NCBI GenBank assembly: GCA_029961685.1
Contig: JARWKL010000007.1
Location: forward strand, 7,088,708 to 7,152,707
Length of the DNA stretch: 64,000 bases
From: Aristolochia californica
Taxonomy: Eukaryota; Streptophyta; Magnoliopsida; Piperales; Aristolochiaceae
Direction: 5' to 3'
The notes beneath the pieces were generated by a model. The model had not been told where the DNA came from. It searched no databases and saw nothing but the letters and a program-made list of their open reading frames with translations. Within the stretch, counting starts at the first letter, position 1. Each line of letters begins with the position of its first letter. Shown here piece by piece: positions 50,540 to 61,282 of the stretch. The translations under genes were made by a program, and so were the position numbers.

Positions 50540-50726
50540 TAGAGGGAAATGCGAATCTCGAAAGTCTTGAGAGGAGGCTAGGGAAATCGAAGAAGGGGAG
50601 TTGTTGGAGTGGAAGTGAGTGAAATGCATCAAACTAGGTGAGAGGGAGTTCTATCAGAGGAATGGAACCCCATGGCGGAGACACTCGCCGCTGCTCCAAC
50701 ACTTCACTAGCGATCGTCACCGCCAT
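50540..50726 (-). pseudogene. BAHD acyltransferase N-terminal fragment (pseudogene)
   Basis: From an ATG at 50726 the minus strand reads MAVTIASEVLEQRRVSPPWG, then IPLIELPLT, then a TAG where the intact neighbours have Tyr. The frame continues with LPLQQLPFFDF and ends in unrelated sequence by about 50540. It aligns with residues 1 to about 65 of the BAHD gene at 52236-53648, and the DNA upstream of the ATG is also homologous. The nonsense codon and missing remainder make it a pseudogene. hAT-like copy B lies on its other side. Confidence 0.85.
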
Positions 50727-50792
50727 GGATGCTCTTTATGGAGCGAGCAGAACATGAGAGAGCGATGAAGAATCTTCCAATAATATATAGAA

Positions 50793-52062
50793 GAGACTTT
50801 TAGGTTTTTACCCAATTTTTTAAACTTTATTAGATAAATAACGAACATTTGAACTTATTTAGAAAAATAATTGACTAGTCAATTGCACATGTGTACAGCC
50901 AAAAGATATACGGAGGCTTTGACCGATTATGTGTCACCATGTCATCATGCCACAATAGCACTTTGAGAGTCAATTGACACGTCATCTTACAAACATGTCA
51001 TCACCCATGAAAGATGCCACATCATTAAATGACACAAAAACCCTGAGTTTAAAAAAATACATGGCAAAACCACGTCATCATCCAAGTAGTCCCTTTTATC
51101 ATCAATTTAAAATATTTATAAATTAAAAAAATTATTCAAAAAAATTATTTTCGAGTTTAAAAATCAAATTTATCGATACACTTTTTATTACCTTATATTT
51201 AAAATAATTAATTATTAAAAAATATTAATTAATTAAAAATCTTAAACTTACCTATTTAACTTCATTTATTATTTATTTAAATTATTTCTTAGGTAATACA
51301 AAGTGTACTGATAAATTTGATTTTTAAACTCAAAAATAAAAATTTTAAAATTTTTCAGTTAATAAATATTTTAAATCAATAATAAAAGGTGTTAAATAGG
51401 TAAGAGAAATATATTTTAATTACTTTATATATATTTTTAATAATTATTATTTTAAAAATAAATTAAAAAATAGTGTACCAATAAATTTTATTTTTAAACT
51501 CTAAAATATTTTTTTGAATAATATTTTTAATTTATAAATATTTTAAATAGATAATAAAGATTTTAAATAGGTAAGAGTAAGATTTTTTAATTAATTAGTA
51601 CACTTATTATATTTTAAATATAAAGTAGTGTACAAATAGATTTTATTTTAAACTCTAACATAAATGTTTTATAATTTTTTCAAATAATAAATAATTTAAA
51701 TCGATAATAAATTGTGTTAAAATAGGTAAGAGTAATATTTTTTAATTAAATAATATTTTTTAATAATTTATTATTTTAAATATAAGGTAATAAAATAGTG
51801 TATCAATAAATTTGATTTTTAAACTCAAAAATAATTTTAAATCGATGATAAAAGGTACTACATGGATGGTGACGCGATTTTAAATCTACGTGTCAATTTT
51901 TACTGTACACATATAGAGTTGTTGACTTGTCTAAGTTGCGTATTTTCCTGTACACATATCGAGTTGTTGACTTTTCTAAGTTACGTATTTTTCTAAATAA
52001 ATTCAAAAGTTCATCATTTATCATATCAAGTTTAAAAAATTGGGTAAAAACTTAAAATTCTC
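50793..52062. mobile_element. Element E with long terminal inverted repeats (MULE-like)
   Basis: The left end (GAGACTTTTAGGTTTTTACCC from 50793) and the reverse complement of the right end (GAGAATTTTAAGTTTTTACCC) match at most positions (21 bases; core TTTTTACCCAATTTTTTAAAC). The match continues inward for about 100 bases, including TTGAACTTATTTAGAAAAATA-like and TGTGTACAG segments. Long inverted ends without a coding frame suggest a Mutator-like non-autonomous element, but I found no clear 9-base target duplication. The interior (51100-51850) contains an AT-rich subrepeat of roughly 130-150 bases in several copies. Confidence 0.55.
51130..51850. repeat. AT-rich subrepeats inside element E
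   Basis: The motif order TAGTGTACCAATAAATTT, TTTTTAAACTC, AAATATTTTAAAT, GATAATAAA and TAAATAGGTAAGAGTAA recurs about four times, with one further copy in inverted orientation near 51150-51300. It has no coding content and resembles satellite-like expansion within a transposon. Confidence 0.6.
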
Positions 52063-52235
52063 AAGATAAAAAGAAGCAAGTGCCTATGCTGAAAATCTCA
52101 TTATCGTTTGTAATTTAAGAAAAGAAATGTTAGGATACAGAAAAAAAAAAGGGTAGTTCATCCATCGACCATTGATCCGAAGGACCTCTTATCAGAACTT
52201 ACATCTTTTATTAGTACTGTGGGGAGGGGGTGCCC

Positions 52236-53648
52236 TTAAGAATCTAAGACATCACGGCCCATCGATGCCATAAGAGCTCGCAGACCTTCCTCAAAGAACG
52301 AAGTAAAACGCAAGAGTTCGTCATCTGGGCCAGCTACACCTATCTCGATCCCACCTTCTTCATCTGTATTCTCGGCCATAGACATGGCCCCGGTACTGTC
52401 GATCGTAACGATCTCAACCTTACTTGCGCAGCCCCATCCGAAATCCGTCTCGTACATGCGGAATCTAGGTGATGCTGATATTGTTAGCGGCCGCTCTCTC
52501 ACCACCTCTTCCCACTTCCGTAGAGTGGAGTCGATATCTTTCAGCGCTCCCTCGTCCAGCCTACGGATCGCACTGTGAATAGCCTCCGTCGCGGCGATCA
52601 GTCCTTTTTCTCCGGTCAACTCGACCTGACTCGCTTCGATGATGACGAGTCTGATGCAGTTGCCAAAATACGAAGCCGGAAGGGGTGGATCTAACCGTGG
52701 CCGGCAGTCTGCCGCGCAGCCGAAATAGACGGTTTTACCCTCCTGCACCTCACGTGACTTTGCCAAACAGACCCACAGGAACGCGGACGCGACCGTGAAC
52801 GTGGATACCCGGGGTCCCACTTCGCTCGTCGAGAAGATCTTTTCATGTAGCTTTTTTATGTGGGCCCGTGTTAACACGAAGGTGGATCGCGTCACTCCGT
52901 TGAGTTCATGATCCTCCTCCGCTTCTGACTCACCAAAACTTGCTCTGGATTGATCTTTCTTCGCGGCTTCCCTTTCCAAGTGATCCCGTTTCAGTTGTTC
53001 GAGATCTCCGAGGAGGGTTCGGTCGTAGAAGGGGAGGTTTTTCACGACGGAAATATCCCCACCGGCCTTAAAAATGGACGCCCATGATTTTAAGAAGTGG
53101 GTGCCGGCCAAACCATCCGCGACGACGTGTTTTACGGTGAATCCGATGGTGATACCGGCGCCGGGGAAGACCGTAACCTGAAACGCAGCCAATGGCGCCT
53201 GCTGCCTACCCTCCGGGCCGTCGGAAGAAACGGGAAGTATCGGAGAGACTAACGAGTGAAATTCTTTGGCTTCCTTTGGCTGATTCCCGGCAAGACGAGC
53301 GAAGTTGGCGCGAGACTCGGCGAGGGTGAGCGGGACACAGTCACCTTTAGAGTAACGAATGACAAGGTCGCCCGGGTATGAATCCATCAAGGGAACCAAG
53401 CGGCCGGCGAAGGGGTAGAAGAGGGTGAGTGCAAGGGAGAGGGAGTGTTCGAGTTGAGGGAAATGCAAGTCTCTGAACTCTTGAGTGGAGCAAGAGAAAT
53501 CGTAGAAGAAGAGTTGTTGGATTGGAGGAATTGACAGCGCCGTGACATCGAAGTAAGTGAGAGGGAGGTCTGCTGGAGGAACCGAACCCAATGGCAGAGA
53601 CACTCGCCGCTGCTCCAACACTTTCACTGCGTCGACCGTCACTGCCAT
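52236..53648 (-). CDS. BAHD acyltransferase 1 (malonyltransferase-like), intact, single exon
   Basis: BAHD enzymes transfer an acyl group from a CoA thioester to an alcohol or amine. This one resembles the flavonoid/anthocyanin and phenolic glucoside malonyltransferase clade. The protein has 470 residues, the usual length. Catalytic HVVAD is at residues 174-178, the clade motif YFGNC at 327-331, and the structural motif DFGWG at 402-406. The N-terminus LTYFDVTALSIPPIQQLFFYDF is typical (21 residues; core FDVTALSIPPIQQLFFYD). Acyl donor and acceptor cannot be read from sequence. A TATA-like TTTATATTC lies about 80 bases upstream on the gene strand. It is one of two intact members of a local cluster. 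Confidence 0.93.
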   Translation of the reverse strand: MAVTVDAVKVLEQRRVSLPLGSVPPADLPLTYFDVTALSIPPIQQLFFYDFSCSTQEFRDLHFPQLEHSLSLALTLFYPFAGRLVPLMDSYPGDLVIRYSKGDCVPLTLAESRANFARLAGNQPKEAKEFHSLVSPILPVSSDGPEGRQQAPLAAFQVTVFPGAGITIGFTVKHVVADGLAGTHFLKSWASIFKAGGDISVVKNLPFYDRTLLGDLEQLKRDHLEREAAKKDQSRASFGESEAEEDHELNGVTRSTFVLTRAHIKKLHEKIFSTSEVGPRVSTFTVASAFLWVCLAKSREVQEGKTVYFGCAADCRPRLDPPLPASYFGNCIRLVIIEASQVELTGEKGLIAATEAIHSAIRRLDEGALKDIDSTLRKWEEVVRERPLTISASPRFRMYETDFGWGCASKVEIVTIDSTGAMSMAENTDEEGGIEIGVAGPDDELLRFTSFFEEGLRALMASMGRDVLDS

Positions 53649-53725
53649 GGATGCTTTTCCTGTTGCGCAGAAGAGGATGGAATGAGAGAGGGAGCTAGAC
53701 AGGGAAAGGATGGAGATTCTTCAGA

Positions 53726-53736
53726 GAATATAAAGC
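53726..53736 (-). promoter_or_regulatory. TATA box of BAHD acyltransferase 1
   Basis: The gene strand reads GCTTTATATTCTC about 80 bases before the start codon. The equivalent position is partly conserved upstream of the BAHD fragment at 50540-50726. Confidence 0.45.
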
Positions 53737-53889
53737 AAAAAGCAAATGTGAAATGCGCCCCAATGGCCACAAGTCCATTCGCCACCAGAAACACCCGTCG
53801 GATGGAAGAGCAACATCTCTGCAACGACATCTTCCTACCAATCATTTTCCTTATGCAATTTTCTAACGACCGTTCCAATCAATAACCAG

Positions 53890-54600
53890 ACGACTTAGAC
53901 GAACGCGCGAAAGTATTGAAATCTTATTGCCCATTTTCATAACAATAAAAATTACAAATGAAATGACAAATGAGGAAAAGATAAAACAAGATTTATAAAA
54001 ACAGTTAATATTTTAAAAATTAAGATTTTAATTATTTAATCTTATTTTATTAAAAATAATTATTAATTTTTATATTTCAGATATATTAATTTATGATATA
54101 AAGTAACCTATGTTTCACATTACTTTATTCTTTTAAGAAGGTTGTAATTTTTAATAAATTTTAATTTATTATTTTTAATATGCATAATTATTTGATCTAT
54201 TTATAAATATGAAATTGTCATTCCTTGAAGAAAAAGGAAAAAGAAGGGATGGGGAAAAAAAGAAGAGGGGAGGGAAAAAGGAAAAGGAAAATGAAGGGAA
54301 GAACCAAAAAAATGGAAAAAATGGATAATAAGGAAAATAAAAATAAATAAGAGTAGAAGGCGGGAGGGAAAATGAAACAAAAGGGTTAAAATTATAATTA
54401 AAATGAAAAACATGTTAAAGGAAAAAAGGAAATAAAAATAAATTAATTTATAAATATATATTTTAATACATGAGAAATAATTTGTTAATAATGTTTTGGA
54501 CAATTGAGGCATGTAATATATCTATGGTACATGTGACGAGTTTACCAGTTATCATTGTAAAATGTTAATCACGCATCTTTTAGCACTTTTTATTATCAGT
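53890..54600. other. AT-rich intergenic DNA upstream of BAHD 1
   Basis: No gene is recognised. A purine-rich stretch of GGAAAA/GGGAAA repeats lies at about 54225-54440. The right edge leads into the older hAT-like copy D. Confidence 0.5.
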
Positions 54601-54607
54601 TAACCAT

Positions 54608-54939
54608 CATAAAACTGAAAAGACATTTGTAGTAGAAATATGTTTTCAGGACTATTAGTGTCTCATGTTCATTGGGAATATTTTTTTAATAAAAATTTTT
54701 TATTAGGAAAATCATATTATTTTCTACCTAAGATTTTCCCAATCAAGATGGGTAAGAAAACCATATATAAATTTTTTGAATCTGTATTTAACGATTGATG
54801 TTTTAATACTTTTAGCTCGAGGCAATTTTTCATTGCAATTTTGTGTTTGGCATTTTGTTTTATTGAAAATGTAACGATAATATATAGTAATGTATCAAAT
54901 TGATTATTAATTTTCATTTATTTTCGTAGAAGATGCAAT
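54608..54939 (-). mobile_element. hAT-like copy D, left part (older copy split by copy C)
   Basis: This stretch matches the AT-rich arm of copies A-C: TAGTAGAAATA, a CTATTAGTG stretch, AGATTTTCCCAATCAAGATGGG, and TTTGTGTTTGGCATTTTG (each trimmed to 20 bases or fewer of core). It is interrupted at GATGCAAT by copy C and resumes at 58129. No outer terminus is seen, so copy D is a truncated, older insertion. Confidence 0.7.
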
Positions 54940-57900
54940 TAGGGGGGGCTTCTAACCGAGCCGGCTCGATTCGATTCGTTATCTATCGAGCTCGAGCTCT
55001 GACATCTGCTCGTTTACCTTAACGAGTCGAGCTCGACCGAAGCCAGGTTCGGTTCGTCGGCTCGCGAGCCGGCTCGAGGTGAGTCGGGATCGGGAGCGAG
55101 GAGGGAAATTTTTTTCCTCCCCTTGTCACTGCCGAGTCCCTCCTGTAGGCTGTTGTCGCTGGCTCAACCGTCGTCGACAGCCACTTGCCTATCGCCTCTG
55201 TGGCCTTCCATTTGATTTCTTCCCTTCCTCGCCGTCGCCTCTGTTTTTGTCGTCGTCGCTTCCGCACCGCAGTTTCCGTCACAACCGTCATCCCCGACGA
55301 CAGGTCCTCCCCGGCGTCGCAACCCCCTTCCCTCCGTCGTCTCAGTAGAAAACTTGAACCAGTAAATTCAAGGGAGAAATAATCTCCACCCTCCCCTGCG
55401 CGAAGATGATTTCGCACGTGTCATAAAGTAAAAAAAAAAATTCCTTAAACTCTCCTTCTTCATAGCTCTTGAAAAAAATTAAAAATACATTTTATAGAAA
55501 TAAGTTTCTATGATGTCTCATGTTTTTTTTAAACATTTTTCTAATTAAAAATTCTTATTAAAAATCATATAATTTTCTAAGTAAGATTTTCCTCTCAAAA
55601 TGAGGTAGAAAATTGTATAGAAAATTTTTGAATAAATATATAACAGTTGATTCTGTAATACTTCTAGCATTAAGCAATTTTCATTGCAATTTTGTGTTTG
55701 ATATTTTATTTAATTAAAAATTTATCGATAAGTATAATTATATATTTGATTGATTATTAATTTTTATTTATATCCCTTAAAGAGGTAATACAAGGTCCAT
55801 TTAACTTTCCTAATAAAATTTTAAAATATTTCTTGTAATTTTATAATAAGTCACTAATAGTAATTGGATTTTATTTAAAGGTTTTTTTGGGAATATGTAT
55901 CTTAAGAAAATATTTCTAGTTTTTCCTATAATATAAATTTTCATATAGGGGCACTAAGGAGGCCATAGTAAATTTAGAGCCAGATTCAAAAATTACAAAA
56001 CAAGTTAGACAACAATTGGAGTAAAAAAGATTAATATTGGTACATTTTAATCTATTATTGAAATTCAATCCTGAACCTCCCATATCATTATTTTTTTTAA
56101 ATGTATGCATAATTTTATATATAATTTATTCGAAACCACCCCTACGTGTGAGATCATAAACAAGGGAAAAAAAAAAAACTTTTTGTCCCTTCCTCATGGC
56201 TTTTGAAGAAATTGAAAAGATATTTTAGTAGAAATACGTTTCTAGAGACTATTAATGGGTTTTTCAATAAATATTGAAAAAATATTTTTAATAGAAATAT
56301 AGGGACAATTAGTGCCTCATATTTTTTTGAAAATATTTTTCCAATTATAAATTCTTGTTAAAAAATCATATAATTTTCTAAGTAAGATTTTCTTGCCAAG
56401 ATGGGCTAGAAAACCGTATAGAAATTTTTTGAATAAGTATCCTTGTAAGACGAGGAAATTTTCATAGAAATTTTGTGTTTGACATTTTAATTGATTAAAA
56501 TTTATCGATAAGTATAATAATATATTAAATTAATTATTATTTATTATTTATTTCCTTAGAAAAGGTAAAAGAGGTCCATTCAACTTTCCTAAAAAATTTT
56601 AAAATATTTCTTGTAATTTTCTAGTAAGTCTCTAATAGTAATAGGATTTTATTTAAAGGATTTATAATTTTTATTTGATTGTAAATTGATAGTAATATTT
56701 TATTTAATTTTGGTATGTTTGATTATTATATGGAATTTATTCATAATGTTATGTATTGTATGGAGTGTTTAGACTATTTTATGGAGTGTATAAACAATTT
56801 CATGGAGTGTTTATGGAATGTATAGACAATTTTATGGAGTGTTTATGGAGTGTTTATGTAGGTATTATGTTTATAGATTATGCCAAATTTTAAGTAGAGG
56901 TCATGCCGAATTTTATATAAGTATTAGATACATAATATATGCATAATTTTATATATAATTTATTCGAAACCACCCCTACGTGTGAGATCATAAACAAGGG
57001 AAAAAAAAAAACTCTTTGTCCCTTCCTCAAGGCTTTTGAAGAAATTGAAAAGATATTTTAGTAGAAATACGTTTCTAGAGACTATTAATGGGTTTTTCAA
57101 TAAATATTGAAAAAATATTTTTAATAGAAATATAGGGACAATTAGTGCCTCATATTTTTTTGAAAATATTTTTCTAATTATAAATTCTTGTTAAAAAATC
57201 ATAAAATTTTCTAAGTAAGATTTTCTTGCCAAGATGGGCTAGAAAACCGTATAGAAATTTTTTGAATAAGTATCCTTGTAGCACGAGGAAATTTTCATAG
57301 AAATTTTGTGTTTGACATTTTAATTGATTAAAATTTATTGATAAGTATAATAATATATTAAATTAATTATTATTTATTATTTATTTCCTTAGAAAAGGTA
57401 AAAGAGGTCCATTCAACTTTCCTAAAAAAATTTAAAATATTTCTTGTAATTTTCTAGTAAGTCTCTAATAGTAATAGGATTTTATTTAAAGGATTTATAA
57501 TTTTTATTTGATTATAAATTGATAGTAATATTTCATTTAATTTTGGTATGTTTGATTATTATATGAAATTTATTCATAATGTTATGTATTGTATGGAGTG
57601 TTTAGACTATTTTATGGAGTGTATAAACAATTTCATGGAGTGTTTATGGAATGTATAGACAATTTTATGGAGTGTTAATGGAGTGTTTATGTAGGTATTA
57701 TGTTTATAGATTATGCCAAATTTTAAGTAGAGGTCATGACGAATTTTATATAAGTATTAGATACATAGATTATGCTCAATTTTAAGTAGAGGTCATACCC
57801 AATCTTATACATGTATTATATATATAGGTTATGCCCAATTTTATTTAGAGGTCATACCCAATTTTATGTAAAATATATGCATAATTTTATATACAATTTA

Positions 57901-58136
57901 TTTATATATATTTCTTGAAAAGTTTTAAATATATGTTGAAGCTCAAACTCGGCTCGAACTTGGTTAAAATTTTTGGGCTCGAACTCGGTTAAAACTTTTG
58001 GGCTCGAGCTCGATAATAATTTTAGGCTCGAGACGAGGTTCGGCTCGAAGCTCGGTTCGAAATATTTAAATCAAGCTCGGCTTGAACATAGGCACGTTCG
58101 GGCTCGACTCGGCTCGATGCCACCCCTAGATGCAAT
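54932..58136 (-). mobile_element. hAT-like copy C: 3.2-kb concatemer nested in copy D, with 8-bp target duplication
   Basis: The element (54940-58128) begins TAGGGGGGGCTTCT and ends CTCGATGCCACCCCTA. It is flanked by GATGCAAT at 54932-54939 and 58129-58136. It lies in the opposite orientation to A and B. Its GC-rich module is at about 55080-55400. A terminus-like CGAAACCACCCCTAC occurs internally at 56131-56145 and again at about 56965-56979. An 834-base segment is tandemly repeated between those positions. The structure looks like several units joined end to end. No transposase frame is present. Confidence 0.85.
56105..57772. repeat. 834-base tandem duplication inside hAT-like copy C
   Basis: Two nearly identical units are offset by 834 bases: CACCCCTACGTGTGAGATCA occurs at about 56137 and again at 56971. 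Matching stretches continue through GAGGTCCATTCAACTTTCC and repeated TGGAGTGTTTATGGA motifs. Only a few substitutions and indels separate them, so the duplication looks recent. Confidence 0.85.
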
Positions 58137-58320
58137 AAGAAATCCATTTAACATTCCTAAGAGATTTTTTTTTGCAATTTTCTTGTAAATCACTAATAAG
58201 ATTTTATTTAAAGGTTTTTCCTTAAATATAAATTTTCAAAGTAGGGCACTACTACCAAACCCATAGTAAATTTTATGGCGATATGCAGAAATTACCAAAA
58301 AAGCTAAGCAACATTTAGGG
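58129..58320 (-). mobile_element. hAT-like copy D, right part, running into BAHD 2
   Basis: On the minus strand the order is CTAAATGTTGCTTAGC, TTGGTAATTTCTGCAT, CCATAAAATTTACTATGG, TAGTGCCCTA and GAAAATTTATATT. Copy B at 49145-49235 has CCAAATGTTGTCTAGC, TTGGTAATTTTTGAATC, CCATAAATTTACTATGG, TAGTGCCCCT and GAAAATTTATATT in the same order. The homology runs to about 58320, inside the BAHD 2 reading frame. Copy D is split by copy C at GATGCAAT. Confidence 0.85.
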
Positions 58321-59707
58321 TTTTTCCAATGTCCGGCAAACCCTCTTCAAAATACGAAGTAAAACGCAGCATTTCATCTCGTGGGCCCACTACCCCAATC
58401 TCAACTCCACCTTCTTCATCTCTACTCTCGGCCAACGACATGGCCTCGTTATGGTCGATCGAGACAATCTCAACCTTACGTGGGCGGCCCCACCCAAAAT
58501 CCATCTCATACACAAGGAATCTAGGTGACCCTGCGATTGATAAGGCCCGTACTTTCCCAACCTCTTCCCACTTCCGGAAGGAGTAGTCGGTTTCTTCCAG
58601 CACTCCCTTGTCGAGTTGACGGATAGCCCGGCGAATCGTCTTGGACGCGGCCACAAGTCCATTTTCCCCAGTCAACTCGGCCTGACTTGCTTCGATCAGG
58701 GTCGATCCAATACAGTTCCCAAAATAGGACTCGGGAACCGGCGGGTCTAACCGAGGGCGGCAATCTACTGCGAAGCTGAAGTAGGTTGGTCTATCCTGCG
58801 GCATCGCACGTGATTTCGCCAAACAGGCCCACACATATGCACAAGTGACGGTGAACGTGGATAGCCTGGGGCCCACACTCTGACCGCCTGTTGAGTAGAT
58901 CTGGTCGCGTAGTTTCTGGATGTGGGTCCGGGTCAATACGTAGGTGGATCGAGTGGCACGGTCGAGCTGAGCCTGCTCCGGTTGCAACTCGCTCAAACTC
59001 GCTCGGGGTGTCTCAGTTTCGTTTTTCATTGTTTTCAAGTAATTCCGCTTCAGATGTTCCAGGTCTCCGACGAGAGCCCTGTCGTAGACGGGGAGGGTTT
59101 TCACGACGGTAACATCACCGCCGGCCTTGAAAATGGAGGCCCACGATTTCAAGAAGTGGGTGCCGCCGAACCCGTCTGTGACCACGTGTTTTACTGTGAA
59201 TCCAATACAGATGCCGGAACGGGGGAAGACGGTAACTTGAAACGCTACTAAGGGAGTCTCCTGCTTCCCCTCGGTGTCGCCTGAAGACAGAGGAAACAGG
59301 GGAGAGGCTAACGAGTGAAACTCTTCGGCTTCCTTTGCCTGGTTCCTAACGAGACGAGCGAAGTCGGCGCGGGACTCGGCGAGTGTGAGAGATACGGAGT
59401 CACCTTCAGAGTAAAGAATGACGTGGTCGTTGGGGTACGAATCCGTCAAGGGAACTAGGCGGCCGGCGAGGGGGTAGAAGAGGGTGAGTGCAAGCGAGAG
59501 GGAGCGTTCGAGTAGAGGGAAATACGAGTCTCGAAAGTCTTGAGTGGAGCCAGAGAAATCATAGAAGAAGATTTGTTGGACTGGAGGCGATTGCAACCAC
59601 AGGACATCGAAGTAGGTGAGAGTGAGCCTCGCCGGAGGAACGGAGCCCGGTGGCGGAGACACTCGCCGCTGTTCCACCACGTTCACAGTTTCGACCGCGG
59701 AAGCCAT
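58304..59707 (-). CDS. BAHD acyltransferase 2 (malonyltransferase-like), intact frame with transposon-derived end
   Basis: This single-exon paralogue of BAHD 1 has 467 residues from the ATG at 59707. An in-frame ATG 23 codons upstream would add an extension not found in the paralogue. HVVTD is at residues 174-178. SYFGNC and EMDFGWG are present and no frameshift is seen. It likely transfers malonyl or a similar acyl group from CoA to a phenolic glycoside, as inferred from the clade. After FEEGL, shared with BAHD 1 (FEEGLRALMASM), the tail is PDIGKTLNVA and stop. At least the last four codons and the TAG lie in sequence homologous to the arm of the local hAT-like family, so the original C-terminus has been replaced. 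Catalytic motifs lie well upstream, so activity may be kept. Confidence 0.92.
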   Translation of the reverse strand: MASAVETVNVVEQRRVSPPPGSVPPARLTLTYFDVLWLQSPPVQQIFFYDFSGSTQDFRDSYFPLLERSLSLALTLFYPLAGRLVPLTDSYPNDHVILYSEGDSVSLTLAESRADFARLVRNQAKEAEEFHSLASPLFPLSSGDTEGKQETPLVAFQVTVFPRSGICIGFTVKHVVTDGFGGTHFLKSWASIFKAGGDVTVVKTLPVYDRALVGDLEHLKRNYLKTMKNETETPRASLSELQPEQAQLDRATRSTYVLTRTHIQKLRDQIYSTGGQSVGPRLSTFTVTCAYVWACLAKSRAMPQDRPTYFSFAVDCRPRLDPPVPESYFGNCIGSTLIEASQAELTGENGLVAASKTIRRAIRQLDKGVLEETDYSFRKWEEVGKVRALSIAGSPRFLVYEMDFGWGRPRKVEIVSIDHNEAMSLAESRDEEGGVEIGVVGPRDEMLRFTSYFEEGLPDIGKTLNVA

Positions 59708-59779
59708 GGCTGCTGCTACTTTCGAAGCGTTAAAATGATCTCTCAACCATAAATTGAGAGGGAAAGAGATGATCAAAGA

Positions 59780-60767
59780 AAGTTAATATAATGGTTAAAA
59801 AATTCACGAAAAAGAAAATCAATTCTTCTGAATCGCGAGCTGGCTTCACGGCAGCCATTCGGAGAAGCTACCATATGAATGAAAGGCCGAGATGTTGTAG
59901 CATCCAACTGCTACCGATAAAAGCTATCATTGCAGCAATTAGATGTAATTTCTGGCTCCAAACGATTACTAGTGTATCTACCCAATCATTTGGGTGAATT
60001 AGGGTTTGGGGCTAGATTTTGCAGCCGCTTCTTTCCACTACTACCGTACTTGACTACATGGGCATTTGCCCATTATGAAGGGTTTAGATAGATTACTTAC
60101 TTTATCTCATCGATACATTTAGACTATTTAATAAATTAGATTATAAAAACTAATTGAAACGTTTTGGGTAGGTAAAAAATGTATCTAGAGAAAAGGAACA
60201 TTACACATCAAAGTAGGGCTAGGAAATGGGTCAGGTCGTATCTTAGAAACACAAGATTTGTTAGGGGAAACCAATGCAAATTTGGATGTTAAATATTTGA
60301 CTTCAACATTATCAAGAATTTGAAATGAATTCTAAACTCCAAACCCTAAACTTTAAACCCTAATCCGACCAGATAAGGCGAATTAACGATTTTTATTCAT
60401 TTATGATAAATTATGCGAATCAGATCGGGTGAATTCATAATTAATATGTGATCTTTTTTTGTGTGGTCGGATCAGGTGTGGATTATAGTGTGGGTTATTT
60501 TTATATTTATTATTTGTATTAATGTAATTTCATTCTAATTTTTTATTTATTTATAATATATTTGTTACTAAATTTTATACAATTGACATTAGAAAACTTT
60601 AAAATTTATTTTGTAAAATATATTCAATCTCAATTAGCTCAAGCACACTTGAAGTATTTTTCTTAAGGGCAAAATTACCTGATTATTCTAACAAGCACAA
60701 CATGAGAAATCTGAAATAAACATACATGAAATAGTAAACCTTTTTTTTATTGTGCATAGTTCTCAAA
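59780..60767. other. Intergenic DNA upstream of BAHD 2
   Basis: No gene is recognised. The left part should hold the BAHD 2 promoter. The AT-rich remainder has no clear element boundaries until the duplicated block that begins near 60768. Confidence 0.5.
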
Positions 60768-61282
60768 TCATTTTTAATTTTTTTAATAATTTATTATTTT
60801 AAATATAAGGTAATAAAAATGTGTATCAATAAATTTGATTTTTAAAATCGAAAATAATTTTAAATCCATGATAAAATGTACTACATGTATGATGACGTGG
60901 TTTGCCATGTAATATATTAAACTCAGGGTTTTTGTATCATTTAATGACATGGCATCTTGCATGGATGATGACGTGTCATTCGATTAATGTGGTATGATGA
61001 TGTGGCAACACGTAATTGGTCAAAACCTATGTATCACTTTTGACTGTACGCATACAGTTGTTGACTTGTCAAAGTTGGGTATTTTTTTAAATAAGTTCAA
61101 AAGTTCATCATTTATCTGATCAAGTTTAAAAAATTGGGTTAAAACCTAAAGTCTTTTGGATAGAAAGAAACAAGTCCTTATGTTGGAAATCTCATTAGCA
61201 TTTGTAATTTAAGAAAAGATACGTTAGGAGAGAAAACAAAAAGGTAGTTTATCCATCGACCATTAATCCAAAGGACCTCTTA
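60768..61282. repeat. Duplicate of the BAHD 1 3' flank and right end of element E
   Basis: This block matches about 51750-52230: GTGTATCAATAAATTTGATT, ACTACATG, GTTGACTTGTC, AAAAGTTCATCATTTAT, AAAAATTGGG and CATCGACCATT occur in the same order. Together with the BAHD fragment that follows, it shows that a segment containing the end of element E and the 3' part of a BAHD gene was duplicated as a unit. Confidence 0.8.
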
